From positions 1-29,820 of IMG/VR virus record IMGVR_UViG_3300030107_006201: a stretch of DNA of 29,820 nt; one strand, 5' to 3'. The stretch's first letter is position 1, and the number at the start of each line of letters is the position of its first letter. Both the position numbers and the translations under genes were made by a program. The notes beneath the pieces are model-generated. The model ran no database searches, was not told the DNA's origin, and was given only the letters and a program-made list of their open reading frames with translations. Below, one piece after another: positions 13,092 to 21,385 of this stretch. This DNA is from a virus.

Positions 13092-15305
13092 ATGGCATAT
13101 ACTCAAAAAGATGAAAAAGGCGACAAACAGGTCGTAAATGAAACATTAGAAATATTTGATAATTATTCTACTAAGAGGGATAATTGGGCAGCTCAAGCAA
13201 AGGAAGACAAAGAGTTTAGATTAGGTAAACAATGGTCTGCTGAACAAAGAGAAACTTTGCAATCAAGAGGACAGGCTCCTATTGTAATTAATAGAATACA
13301 TCCAGCTGTTGAATCAGCAAAAGCGATGTTAACTTCTAATAGACCTTCCTTTAGATGTGCTCCAAGGGAAGACTCTGATAATAAATTAGCTCAAGTTATG
13401 AGCGGAATGCTTGCCTACATGTATGATATATCTGATGGAAGGACTGTAATTAGGCAGGCAGTTGATGATTATTATGTTATGGGTATTGGCTATTTGCATA
13501 TATATCAAGATCCTACAAAGGATATGGGAAAAGGGGAGGTATGTTTCCATGATATAGATCCTTTAGATGTATATGTAGATCCTAACTCTAGGAATAGATA
13601 TTTTGATGATGCTGAAAACATTATCATATCTAAGCTTTTTACAAAAGACCAAGCAAAAGATTTATACCCAATGTATGAAAAAGCTATTGAAAACGCTCAA
13701 TCAGATAGTGGGAACAAGATTGATTTTAATGCACCGTTTACCGAACGCGAAGATGACGGTGAAGTTACATTCCCTGAAGATGTAGGTAGAGTTAATAACC
13801 AGGAATATGTAAGAGGTTATGAAAGATATTATAAAATAGTTGTTAATGAATTTAGAACATTTGAATCTTTTTCTGGAAAAGAAGAGCTTTTAAGTGAAGA
13901 AGAAATTGAAGAGTATTATAAAAGACCTGCTTTTAAATTGATGGGTCAGATATTAACTGATGAAGCACAGGCTACAAAGTTATATCAAGAGTTAATGCAA
14001 CAACAAGAACAAATGATTCTTCAAAAGAAGGCTGAATTACAGCAAGCAGGTTTAGGTGAAAGTGCACAGTTGAATTTACCAGAGCCTATACAAGTTGAAA
14101 GAACTTCTTATAGAGATTTGATACAGGAAGGTTTGATTCAAGTAGTTAAAATTAGAAGTAAAAAGGTTAAGCAGTGTGTTATAATAGGAGAAACTAAGCT
14201 TTATTCAAGAATACTTCCTATAGACAAATATCCTGTTGTACCTATAATGAATATACATACAAGAACTCCTTATCCAGTATCGGATGTAAGACTTGTAAGG
14301 GGTTTACAAGAATATATAAATAAAACACGCTCTTTGATAATTGCACATGCTACTACTAGTACAAATACAAAGATACTAGTACCAGAAGGTAGCGTTGATA
14401 TGAAAGATTTTGAACAAAGATGGGCACAGCCTGGAGTAGCTATTCCTTACGATCCAACAGATGGAGCTCCAGTACCTGTTCAACCTACACCTTTACCGAA
14501 TGAATTATATCAAAATGAAACTACTGCAAAAGCTGATATTGACCATGCATTAGGATTATATGAAATGATGATGGGTAATACGCAGGCTGCTCCAGATACA
14601 TATAAAGCTACAATATCATTAGATGAATTTGGTCAAAGAAAAATGAAATCTAAATTAGCAGATGTTGAAGCGGCTTTAGTTAGGGTTGGTCAATTAGCAA
14701 TACCTTTAATGCAACAGTTATATAAGACTGAAAAAGTATTTAGAGTATTACAACCTAATAACTCATTAAGCGAATATGTTGTTAATAAAAAGCTAGTTGA
14801 TGATAAAACAGGAGTTATTTCAATATTTAATGATATTACGGTAGGTAAATATGATGTAATAGTAGTATCAGGTTCTACATTACCTTCTAATAGATATGCA
14901 GAACTTGAATTCTATATGGATGCTTATCAAAAAGGATTAATAGATAGACAAGAAGTGCTTAAGAAAACAGAGATATTTGACATAGAGGGAGTTCTAGAAA
15001 GAACGGATACTATAGCTCAATTAGAAGGACAATTAGAACAAGCACAACAACAAATTAAGAAACTTAGTGGCGATCTTCAAACAAGAGACAGAGAAGCTGT
15101 TAACCTTAGGAAGAAAGCAGAAGTTGAGAAATTTAAAGCGGACATGGATATGGTTGGCAATAAAGCCAAGGTAGCAGGAACGCTTTATGAAAAAAGACTA
15201 GATGATAGTCTTTCCACTATTAAAAAAGGCGTCAGTGACGCAATGAAACCAAGCTCACCCTCTTCTAGTGGAAAAGAGGCAGCTAACAAAAGGAGAAAGA
15301 AATAA
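13092..15305 (+). CDS. P22-like portal protein
   Basis: This 737-aa protein follows TerL and has the N-terminal pattern of P22-type portals: helical DNWAAQAKEDKEFRLGKQW, APIVINRIHPAVESAKAML (residues 63-81), and VDDYYVMGIGYLHIY. The middle contains RSLIIAHATTSTNTKILVPEG, which also fits. The C-terminal 110 residues are a glutamine- and lysine-rich coiled coil (QLEGQLEQAQQQIKKLSGDL), where P22 has its barrel. The portal is the dodecameric ring through which DNA enters and leaves, and is the docking site for terminase and neck. Length is typical (P22: 725 aa). No ribosome binding site is evident; the gap after TerL is only 16 bases. Confidence 0.85.
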   Translation: MAYTQKDEKGDKQVVNETLEIFDNYSTKRDNWAAQAKEDKEFRLGKQWSAEQRETLQSRGQAPIVINRIHPAVESAKAMLTSNRPSFRCAPREDSDNKLAQVMSGMLAYMYDISDGRTVIRQAVDDYYVMGIGYLHIYQDPTKDMGKGEVCFHDIDPLDVYVDPNSRNRYFDDAENIIISKLFTKDQAKDLYPMYEKAIENAQSDSGNKIDFNAPFTEREDDGEVTFPEDVGRVNNQEYVRGYERYYKIVVNEFRTFESFSGKEELLSEEEIEEYYKRPAFKLMGQILTDEAQATKLYQELMQQQEQMILQKKAELQQAGLGESAQLNLPEPIQVERTSYRDLIQEGLIQVVKIRSKKVKQCVIIGETKLYSRILPIDKYPVVPIMNIHTRTPYPVSDVRLVRGLQEYINKTRSLIIAHATTSTNTKILVPEGSVDMKDFEQRWAQPGVAIPYDPTDGAPVPVQPTPLPNELYQNETTAKADIDHALGLYEMMMGNTQAAPDTYKATISLDEFGQRKMKSKLADVEAALVRVGQLAIPLMQQLYKTEKVFRVLQPNNSLSEYVVNKKLVDDKTGVISIFNDITVGKYDVIVVSGSTLPSNRYAELEFYMDAYQKGLIDRQEVLKKTEIFDIEGVLERTDTIAQLEGQLEQAQQQIKKLSGDLQTRDREAVNLRKKAEVEKFKADMDMVGNKAKVAGTLYEKRLDDSLSTIKKGVSDAMKPSSPSSSGKEAANKRRKK

Positions 15306-15307
15306 AC

Positions 15308-16246
15308 ATGGAACAAGAAAATATACAAACAGACACCCCTCAAGAAGGAGCTAACGAACAACAATATGCATCTTTAGAAGATGCGGTATTTGGTGGCGAA
15401 TTTGATGATGGCTCTAATGATATTTCCAATGTTTTTACTACAGGCGAAGAAGTAATGGAAAATACAGAGGCTGCTCCAGTTCAACAAGAACCAGCACAAC
15501 CCTCTAGCCCAACTCAAGATACTGATAATGATACTAAAAGGTATCAATATTGGCAATCTCAGGCAGATAAAATGAGAGCTGAAAATGAAAGATTACAAGC
15601 ATCAATGCAACAACAAGCTGCAATGCAACAATCTCAACCTCAGCATCAAGAACCTGCACAAGAAGAAGCGTTTCCTGATCCTCCAGCAAAGCCTGATAGA
15701 CCTAGAAGCTTTAGTAGGGAAGAAGCATATGCTGATCCTAATAGTGAAAGTGCTAGGTATTTAGATGAAGTAGAGTCATGGCGTGATGACATGGTTCAGT
15801 ATTCTTCATTAAAATCTGATTATGTTGCAGCAGTTCAGCAAGAAAAATATGAAGAGCAAGAAAGAGTTAGGCAGGATAATATAAAACGTGCTCAAGCTCA
15901 TCAACAACAAAATGCTCAGAAAAATGAACTTGCAGATTATGTTAAAGGTAATCATGGATTTAATGAACAAGAAGCTGTCGACTTTGTTAACACAATGTCT
16001 GATCCTACTTCTATCAATGTGGATAATCTTGTACAGTTATACAGACTTAAACAAGGGCAACCTGTAAATAATACAGCACCTGCTCAGCCTAGTCCTGAAT
16101 TTCAGCAAGTACAGAATGCTCAGCAAGTACCATCTCCAATGGGGGTATTACCTTCTGGACAATCTGCTTCTGATAATCGTAGTATAGAGGATAAGATGAT
16201 CGATAAAATGATAGGGGATTTCAATAGTAAAAACCCTTGGAAGTAA
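15308..16246 (+). CDS. Scaffold-like protein
   Basis: This 312-aa protein starts 2 bases after the portal stop, and the portal's last codons supply the AAGGAG ribosome binding site. It is acidic, rich in Q, A, E and P, with a coiled-coil stretch YWQSQADKMRAENERLQASM and QQ runs (about residues 80-110), and no sign of a stable globular domain. Position between portal and major capsid, together with low complexity and coiled coils, is typical of internal scaffolding proteins that template the prohead and leave. The call rests on position and composition, not on a sequence family. Confidence 0.68.
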   Translation: MEQENIQTDTPQEGANEQQYASLEDAVFGGEFDDGSNDISNVFTTGEEVMENTEAAPVQQEPAQPSSPTQDTDNDTKRYQYWQSQADKMRAENERLQASMQQQAAMQQSQPQHQEPAQEEAFPDPPAKPDRPRSFSREEAYADPNSESARYLDEVESWRDDMVQYSSLKSDYVAAVQQEKYEEQERVRQDNIKRAQAHQQQNAQKNELADYVKGNHGFNEQEAVDFVNTMSDPTSINVDNLVQLYRLKQGQPVNNTAPAQPSPEFQQVQNAQQVPSPMGVLPSGQSASDNRSIEDKMIDKMIGDFNSKNPWK

Positions 16247-16258
16247 CTTTAATTAACC

Positions 16259-16296
16259 GCCCTACTTGAAGGCTTATTAAGCAGTTGATAGAGGGC
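16259..16296 (+). promoter_or_regulatory. Hairpin before the major capsid gene
   Basis: GCCCT (16259-16263) and AGGGC (16292-16296) close a structure that contains the smaller hairpin GCTT-ATT-AAGC (16272-16282). It is 20 bases before the capsid start and 13 bases after the scaffold stop. It may protect or set expression of the abundant capsid mRNA. There is no U-tract. Confidence 0.35.
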
Positions 16297-16315
16297 ATTA
16301 TAAGGATGGTAAATA

Positions 16316-17719
16316 ATGGCAAACGCTAGTATTTTTAGTTCTAGCTTTGGCAACACTACTCAAGGTGTATCTATTGACGATACAAGACGTAAGTTTAACT
16401 TTGGGGAAAGAGTTGCAGAGTTAGCACCACAACAAAGTCCATTCTTCGTATATTTATCGAAGGTGGCGAAAAAAGCTACTAATGATCCTGTGTTTAAATT
16501 TCTTGAACAAAGACATCAGTGGCAAAGACGTAACTTTGAAATCAAAACTGGATTCACATTAGCTGAAGAAATGGTAGCTAGTGAAGTTCTAGGTGGAGGT
16601 GTTGATTTGATTGTTACATGCGGGTATGACGAGTACGGTAAAATAGTAAGTGCAAATGAATGTACTTTCTTATTACCTGGTCAAGTACTTGCAATTAAAG
16701 CAGATGATGGTACAGTTTACAATGTTAAAATATCACAATCTGCAGTAGTAAATAGTAGTGCTTCAACAGTACATGACGGAACTGATATTGCTCACTTAAC
16801 TTCAAGTTTACATACTGAAATTTCAGGTGAAATGTTAAGTGTGGTAGGAACAGCTATACCAAATGGTACAGTTTTTTCTGCTGGTAATAAAGGACAGGTA
16901 GTTGGTTCAGCATGGGCTGAGGGGACTGATTCTCCTCTTGGTTGGGAAGATAAATTATTCGACAGAGAAGGTTATACACAAATCTTCAAAACTGGAATGA
17001 ATATTTTCTCAGGAACTTCTTTAGCAACTGAATACAGAGGTATTGCTAATGAATTTCAAAGAATCTGGCAAGATAAGTTAATGGAACATAAAATGGACAT
17101 AGAACAAGCCATGTTATTTGGTAGAGGCACGAATGATGCTAGATCTTCTGCTGATGGTACAGGTCTTACAGGAGCTCCTTGTAGAGCTACTTGGGGGATT
17201 GCACCTTATACTGAAACTTATGGCAAAGTATATGGTATGTCTTATGCTTCATCAGGTTACGATGCTTTCTTAGATGCAATGGAAGACTTCTTTGCTCCTG
17301 AATCTGGTAATAGTGGTAACAAACTAGTATTAGCTTCAAGAAAAATTATTACTTACTTGAATAAATTAGGTAATGGAAGCTTCTTAAATAATTCTGTAGG
17401 TTCATCTCAATATCGATTAGATGTTAATACAGTACCTGGAGCTTTCGGGCATACAGTTACAGTTGTTAATACTATATTTGGTAACCTTCATTTTGTTCAA
17501 GAGCCTTTATTAAGAGGACCTTGGGAAGATTATGCAATAGCTATTGATATGAAAAATGTAGCATACAGACCACTTAGTGGAAATGGTGTTAGTCGAGACA
17601 CTTTCATTGAAACTAATATTCAAGATCCAGGTGTTGATGGTCGTCAAGATCAAATCATCACTGAGGCTGGCTTGGAAATTAGCGTTCCTGAAACCCACGC
17701 AATTCTTAAGTTTTCTTAA
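16316..17719 (+). CDS. Major capsid protein
   Basis: This 467-aa protein lies after portal and scaffold. It has ELAPQQSPFFVYLSKVAKKA near residues 34-53, then EQRHQWQRRNFEI, and a well-filled alpha-beta core; QAMLFGRGTNDARSS and LVLASRKIITYLNK (residues about 262-350) are as expected in the DUF5309/SU10-like HK97-fold capsid group. It ends VPETHAILKFS. AAGGATGG upstream serves as ribosome binding site. The family label is from memory of motifs, but capsid identity by position and size is strong. Confidence 0.82.
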   Translation: MANASIFSSSFGNTTQGVSIDDTRRKFNFGERVAELAPQQSPFFVYLSKVAKKATNDPVFKFLEQRHQWQRRNFEIKTGFTLAEEMVASEVLGGGVDLIVTCGYDEYGKIVSANECTFLLPGQVLAIKADDGTVYNVKISQSAVVNSSASTVHDGTDIAHLTSSLHTEISGEMLSVVGTAIPNGTVFSAGNKGQVVGSAWAEGTDSPLGWEDKLFDREGYTQIFKTGMNIFSGTSLATEYRGIANEFQRIWQDKLMEHKMDIEQAMLFGRGTNDARSSADGTGLTGAPCRATWGIAPYTETYGKVYGMSYASSGYDAFLDAMEDFFAPESGNSGNKLVLASRKIITYLNKLGNGSFLNNSVGSSQYRLDVNTVPGAFGHTVTVVNTIFGNLHFVQEPLLRGPWEDYAIAIDMKNVAYRPLSGNGVSRDTFIETNIQDPGVDGRQDQIITEAGLEISVPETHAILKFS

Positions 17720-17732
17720 GGGGAGGTACATT

Positions 17733-18197
17733 ATGGCGATACAATCTTTAACGACATGGACTGAAACTGTTTCTGGTGGCTATAAAACCTACGAAACAGA
17801 GGAATCTGCAGTTAATTCAAGTACTGGCGATTCTGTAGCTTCTCCTGCTATCTATGATGATCTTAATGGAAAAAAGGTTATGATAGGTTTTGAAACAACA
17901 GTTGCATATGCAGACGTAGCTGCTGTTTTAAGCGTAGAAGCTTCAATGGATGGTGGAACTACTTGGGGTGTTGTTGCGACAGCATCTTCAGACTTAGATC
18001 CTCATGACACTGCTGGTCAAAAGTTTTTTACTGCTGACCTTAGCGATGTTAAAGGTATGGGTCCTTTTAGAATACACATGAATGGTGGTACTGGTGTTAC
18101 TGCTGTCAACTTAGGTACTAGTGGGAAGCAAAAACTTTCTTATAGTACTGAAAAAGAAGGTGTTTCAATTAGTGGCGTAGGAGCTGATCCATCGTAG
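17733..18197 (+). CDS. Small beta-rich virion protein (decoration-like)
   Basis: I start the gene at ATG 17733, just after GGGGAGG; the open frame continues upstream but overlaps the capsid gene. The 154-aa product is rich in T, S, G and V, with beta-type alternation and EASMDGGTTWGVV (about residues 73-85). It directly follows the capsid gene, the usual place for a head decoration or stabilising protein. The next gene, with SIDG in a similar setting, looks like a distant relative. A strong hairpin follows the gene. Family not recognised. Confidence 0.68.
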   Translation: MAIQSLTTWTETVSGGYKTYETEESAVNSSTGDSVASPAIYDDLNGKKVMIGFETTVAYADVAAVLSVEASMDGGTTWGVVATASSDLDPHDTAGQKFFTADLSDVKGMGPFRIHMNGGTGVTAVNLGTSGKQKLSYSTEKEGVSISGVGADPS

Positions 18198-18218
18198 TAA
18201 GTGGTTAGTTTATTAATC

Positions 18219-18247
18219 GTAGATGGGGAGTTTCGGCTCCCCACTAC
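18219..18247 (+). terminator. Strong hairpin after the capsid/decoration pair
   Basis: GTAG-(A)-TGGGGAG and CTCCCCA-CTAC form 11 pairs with one bulge and a TTTCGG loop. This is the most stable intergenic hairpin in the late arm. The bases after it (acacaaatttaaaagg) lack a U-tract, so it is not a classical intrinsic terminator. Partial termination or 3' protection of the capsid message is likely. Confidence 0.5.
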
Positions 18248-18269
18248 ACAAATTTAAAAGGAGATATTT

Positions 18270-18746
18270 ATGGCTTCAGCTATAAGTGAATGGACAACAA
18301 TAGGAGTTAATAGTGGCAATCCTTCGGCTCAAGGCTTGAATGTCCCTATTGTTCCTGGAACCAATGGCCAAGTTAGACATGAATGTTTAATGTGGTTAGA
18401 TGGAACAGATGCAGTATATACAAAACCATTTGATTTCCCTATAACTGGGGATTTTACAATTATACTTAATGGAACATTAAATCAACTAGATGATGATGCG
18501 GGAAATATTGATGTAGATATAGAAGGTTCTATAGATGGTGTTAATTATATTAAATTAGATGACTTAATTGCAACTTGGGATGCAGGAGGGGGATCTGAAA
18601 CAGAAACAGTAGCAGTCGCGATATACGATTATGATGGTAAAGGTAGAATGCCTTATATGAGGTTATCACTTAATCCTAGTGCTGATGCTGATTGCGTAGC
18701 AGCTGATGAAAATATTAAAATTACAATCATCCTCCATAGTTTATAA
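18270..18746 (+). CDS. Beta-rich virion protein, 158 aa
   Basis: It starts after AAAAGGAG. The sequence is beta-type with FDFPITGDFTIILNG and EGSIDGVNYIKLDDL near residues 53-99, and ends KITIILHSL. The S-x-DG segment and overall plan recall the 154-aa protein before the hairpin, suggesting duplication of a surface domain. It overlaps the next gene by one base. Likely a minor head or tail surface protein; unknown otherwise. Confidence 0.62.
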   Translation: MASAISEWTTIGVNSGNPSAQGLNVPIVPGTNGQVRHECLMWLDGTDAVYTKPFDFPITGDFTIILNGTLNQLDDDAGNIDVDIEGSIDGVNYIKLDDLIATWDAGGGSETETVAVAIYDYDGKGRMPYMRLSLNPSADADCVAADENIKITIILHSL

Positions 18747-19711
18747 TGAGTGACGGAACAATAGCATCAAATACTGCAAGGGCAAATGAATGGTTACCTT
18801 ATAGCCATAAGCCTTTTTATTTAGGATCTACTGGGAATTCTGATGCTACTGATAGCAATCAATATATAACACAAACAACAGGAGATTCAAATATAGATAT
18901 TAAAGCAGAGTTTATAGATGAATTTAATTGCGGCTTTTATTACGAATTACATCATGTATCTTCAGGTGGTATATTTTATAAAAAATTTACAAATAGTGGT
19001 GTATTAGTTGACACTATATATGCAAGTCAAACATCAAGTAATGGTAGATATTGGACAGGCTTCGCTTCTGCACATACACCAGACATAGGTTTGATAGTAG
19101 ATCCTAATCCCTCTTTTGGCAACACATTTGATGATGGAGATGTATATAAGATTGAAACTCCAAGTTTAGAGACTATGAAAAAAAGAAGACTTTATCATGG
19201 AGGTTATACGTCGTATATAAGGATGCCATATACTGAGGGAGTTACTTTTAGAACATCTATTATTCCATCAAATTTAAAAGGTGTAAACATAACTGCTTTT
19301 GTAGGGGCTAAAACAAATGAGGGGATTCAATTGAGAACTATTGCATCTAGAGAAGACGCTGCTGGTAATAAGGCTGTAACTGTTGCTTTTGAATGGAATA
19401 TAAATCCTCAAGGGGCAGAGAGCACTACTGCAAGTAGCACAGGATATGTTATGCCAGCAGGAGAAACATGGATAGCATCACCTGGACTTGCTGTTGATAT
19501 TGACCCTACTTTTACAGGTTCTGCTCCATTTTTAGCACAAGTACCAGCATCTGATTTTGCTCCAGGTGTTCATGCGACACCTTCTAATTCATGGACAATT
19601 TCTGGTAAAGCAGGCCATGCAAGAATAAAAAGCGAATATATGACAGGAGCAGGTAGTCCTGCGATTTCTGCTCATAATCAATGGTGGCCAATAACAATAA
19701 TTTTAGGATAA
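18746..19711 (+). CDS. Structural protein of unknown function, 321 aa
   Basis: This frame starts at the overlapping TAATG and is beta-rich with many G, S, T, Y and F residues (for example VSSGGIFYKKFTNSGVLVD at about 71-89 and FVGAKTNEGIQLRTIASRED at about 184-203). No signal or membrane segment, no enzyme motif. Its place between head and neck genes makes a virion role likely. I do not recognise a family. Confidence 0.62.
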   Translation: MSDGTIASNTARANEWLPYSHKPFYLGSTGNSDATDSNQYITQTTGDSNIDIKAEFIDEFNCGFYYELHHVSSGGIFYKKFTNSGVLVDTIYASQTSSNGRYWTGFASAHTPDIGLIVDPNPSFGNTFDDGDVYKIETPSLETMKKRRLYHGGYTSYIRMPYTEGVTFRTSIIPSNLKGVNITAFVGAKTNEGIQLRTIASREDAAGNKAVTVAFEWNINPQGAESTTASSTGYVMPAGETWIASPGLAVDIDPTFTGSAPFLAQVPASDFAPGVHATPSNSWTISGKAGHARIKSEYMTGAGSPAISAHNQWWPITIILG

Positions 19712-19724
19712 CATAGGAGAAAAA

Positions 19725-19895
19725 ATGAAAACAAGAACAAATATTAATTTAGTAGGTGCTGGATCTGCAACTTCTGGAAAAGCCCCAGCTAAATCAAGAA
19801 GAAGAAAAAAAGGCATTATGTCTAAAATGGGCTCTAGAAGAGCAACAAAAGCTGGTGTAATGAAAGGCAGAACTAGGGCTAGGAGCACTAAATAA
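19725..19895 (+). CDS. Tiny basic protein (56 aa)
   Basis: The start follows AGGAG. The product MKTRTNINLVGAGSATSGKA continues with SRRRKKG and ends RTRARSTK; it is extremely rich in K and R and has no hydrophobic core, so it probably binds nucleic acid. It overlaps the next tiny gene as TAATG. Comparable small basic genes lie at 19895, 23064 and 11191. Function unknown; DNA neutralisation in the head is one idea. Confidence 0.62.
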   Translation: MKTRTNINLVGAGSATSGKAPAKSRRRKKGIMSKMGSRRATKAGVMKGRTRARSTK

Positions 19896-20005
19896 TGGCT
19901 AAAAAATTAGCCACTGTATTTTCTAATAGTATTGGCAATCCTTTTCATGGTAATAAAATTGATACTAGAAGAAAACTTAATTTAAAAAAGAAAAAAGGTA
20001 AGTAA
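19895..20005 (+). CDS. Tiny basic protein (36 aa)
   Basis: MAKKLATVFSNSIGNPFHGN then IDTRRKLNLKKKKGK. The start and stop overlap both neighbours as TAATG, so it is part of a translationally coupled chain with the neck gene. No own ribosome binding site is seen. Basic tail; function unknown. Confidence 0.5.
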   Translation: MAKKLATVFSNSIGNPFHGNKIDTRRKLNLKKKKGK

Positions 20006-20712
20006 TGGCAACACCAGGAGCAAATATACAAGATAGGATTATTGACTTAATAGGCTCTGATTTTGCTACAGTACCGAATCTAAGTTATAAGGATTTGGTA
20101 AATGCAGCATTTAATCAAGTAGTTGATATGGTATATGAAGATTTATTGTTAAAATATTCTAGAACTCCTGGTAGGCTTGAGGGTGATACAGAATGGCTTG
20201 TAGAAGATAGAAAAATATTAAAGGTTACAAGAGTAGACTCTAATAGTAATGGAGTAGAAAGAGATTGTGAATATGTTGATAAACAAGGATTTTCAGAATC
20301 TCAAGACTCTAATAGTATTTATCAAGCTACAGTTTTTAGCCCTGTATATCATCTTGATAGTAAAAATGATGGAGCCGCTACGCTTAAAATTTTTCCAGTT
20401 TGTAATGCAAGTGGACAAGAAGGAAGGATATGGTATTTTTCATATGCAAACGATAGTACTAATTTAATGTCAATTACAGCTAGTACATTAAATACTAGTT
20501 ATTATTTACCAGGATCTTTGATTCATGCAATAGTATTGAAATCATGTATTAATATATTGAATGCATATATAAGCAACTTTGTTCAAGATGATGAAGATAT
20601 GGAACTTCAACAAATGATTGAAAAACAATCTGCTAAACTAACTCAAGATTTTATGGCAGAAATAACTAGATATTCCGATCAAGAAAAGCAAGCTATAGGA
20701 GGAAGTGAATAA
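20005..20712 (+). CDS. Head-tail connector (neck) protein candidate
   Basis: This 235-aa protein has an N-terminal helical part (ANIQDRIIDLIGSDFATVPN, YKDLVNAAFNQVVDMVYEDL), a beta region (ILKVTRVDSNSNGVERDCEY), and a helical C-terminus (HAIVLKSCINILNAYISNFV, then an acidic tail). This plan, directly after capsid and before two short related neck-like genes, resembles the adaptor proteins beneath the portal. It is inferred from order and fold pattern, not from a named motif. Confidence 0.55.
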   Translation: MATPGANIQDRIIDLIGSDFATVPNLSYKDLVNAAFNQVVDMVYEDLLLKYSRTPGRLEGDTEWLVEDRKILKVTRVDSNSNGVERDCEYVDKQGFSESQDSNSIYQATVFSPVYHLDSKNDGAATLKIFPVCNASGQEGRIWYFSYANDSTNLMSITASTLNTSYYLPGSLIHAIVLKSCINILNAYISNFVQDDEDMELQQMIEKQSAKLTQDFMAEITRYSDQEKQAIGGSE

Positions 20713-20987
20713 TGACAGTTAAAGAAATGCTAGAGCTTGTAAAACAGCATCATCAACATTTAGGTGAAACAGAAATTATAAAATTGCTAAATAGAGCTAA
20801 AAATGATTTTTGTGCTAAAACTGAAATAGTTAAAGATAGTTATACTTCTTCTACAGTAGCAGATCAAAGGTACTATAATTTAGATTCAAAGATATTAAGA
20901 ATAAAAAGTGTTTGGTTAAATGATGTAGAAATACCAATGATGATTGGTAAACCTATAATAGATGATGATACAAGTGAGGGCGGATAA
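20712..20987 (+). CDS. Neck-like protein, N-terminal half
   Basis: This 91-aa product begins with helices (MTVKEMLELVKQHHQHLGET, EIIKLLNRAKNDF) and then a strand region VADQRYYNLDSKILRIKSVW. The pattern of a helical start followed by RYYxLD...IxxVxxND is common in phage head-completion adaptors. It ends in EGG by chance, with no beta-grasp features. It overlaps the next gene as TAATG, and the two may be halves of one adaptor. Confidence 0.55.
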   Translation: MTVKEMLELVKQHHQHLGETEIIKLLNRAKNDFCAKTEIVKDSYTSSTVADQRYYNLDSKILRIKSVWLNDVEIPMMIGKPIIDDDTSEGG

Positions 20988-21376
20988 TGGCAAATAAAAT
21001 TAAAAGAGCTTGGTATATAGATAAACTAGGAAGTATGGGAATAGTTGAAAAAGCTACAAATGCGGCTACAAAAGATGGTTATACTAGCGATTGGAAATCT
21101 ATTGGAGCTGCTAAGGATTTAAGAATTTATGCTATATCTCAAGATGTTGATTTATCTATAAATAATTTAACAGGAACGTGGTCGCAAATACCTTCTCAGT
21201 TTCATGAAGCGTTAGTGTATAAAGCTATAGCACATGGATATAGAGATCCAAGAAATATGAAAATTGATGCAGCTCAATATTTTGATGCTGAATACGAAAT
21301 GGTTGTAAAAGAAGCTAAAAAGTTTTCAAGAAGTAATTATCAATCAACAGGTAGGGTCGCCCCTCAAGAATTTTAG
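20987..21376 (+). CDS. Neck-like protein, C-terminal half
   Basis: This 129-aa product continues where the 91-aa protein stops: WYIDKLGSMGIVEKA, DLRIYAISQDVDL, FHEALVYKAIAHGYRDP, YEMVVKEAKKFSRS. The last two helices are typical C-terminal helices of adaptor proteins ('HeaLvyk.Ia.gY'). One start overlap with the preceding gene suggests either a natural two-subunit neck or a split of a single ancestral gene. Confidence 0.55.
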   Translation: MANKIKRAWYIDKLGSMGIVEKATNAATKDGYTSDWKSIGAAKDLRIYAISQDVDLSINNLTGTWSQIPSQFHEALVYKAIAHGYRDPRNMKIDAAQYFDAEYEMVVKEAKKFSRSNYQSTGRVAPQEF

Positions 21377-21385
21377 GAGTTTAAA

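Noticed and set aside
20712-20987. Second Ubl because the product ends in EGG
   Set aside because: The rest reads as a helical neck protein without the L-x-DGD signature or a beta-grasp pattern.
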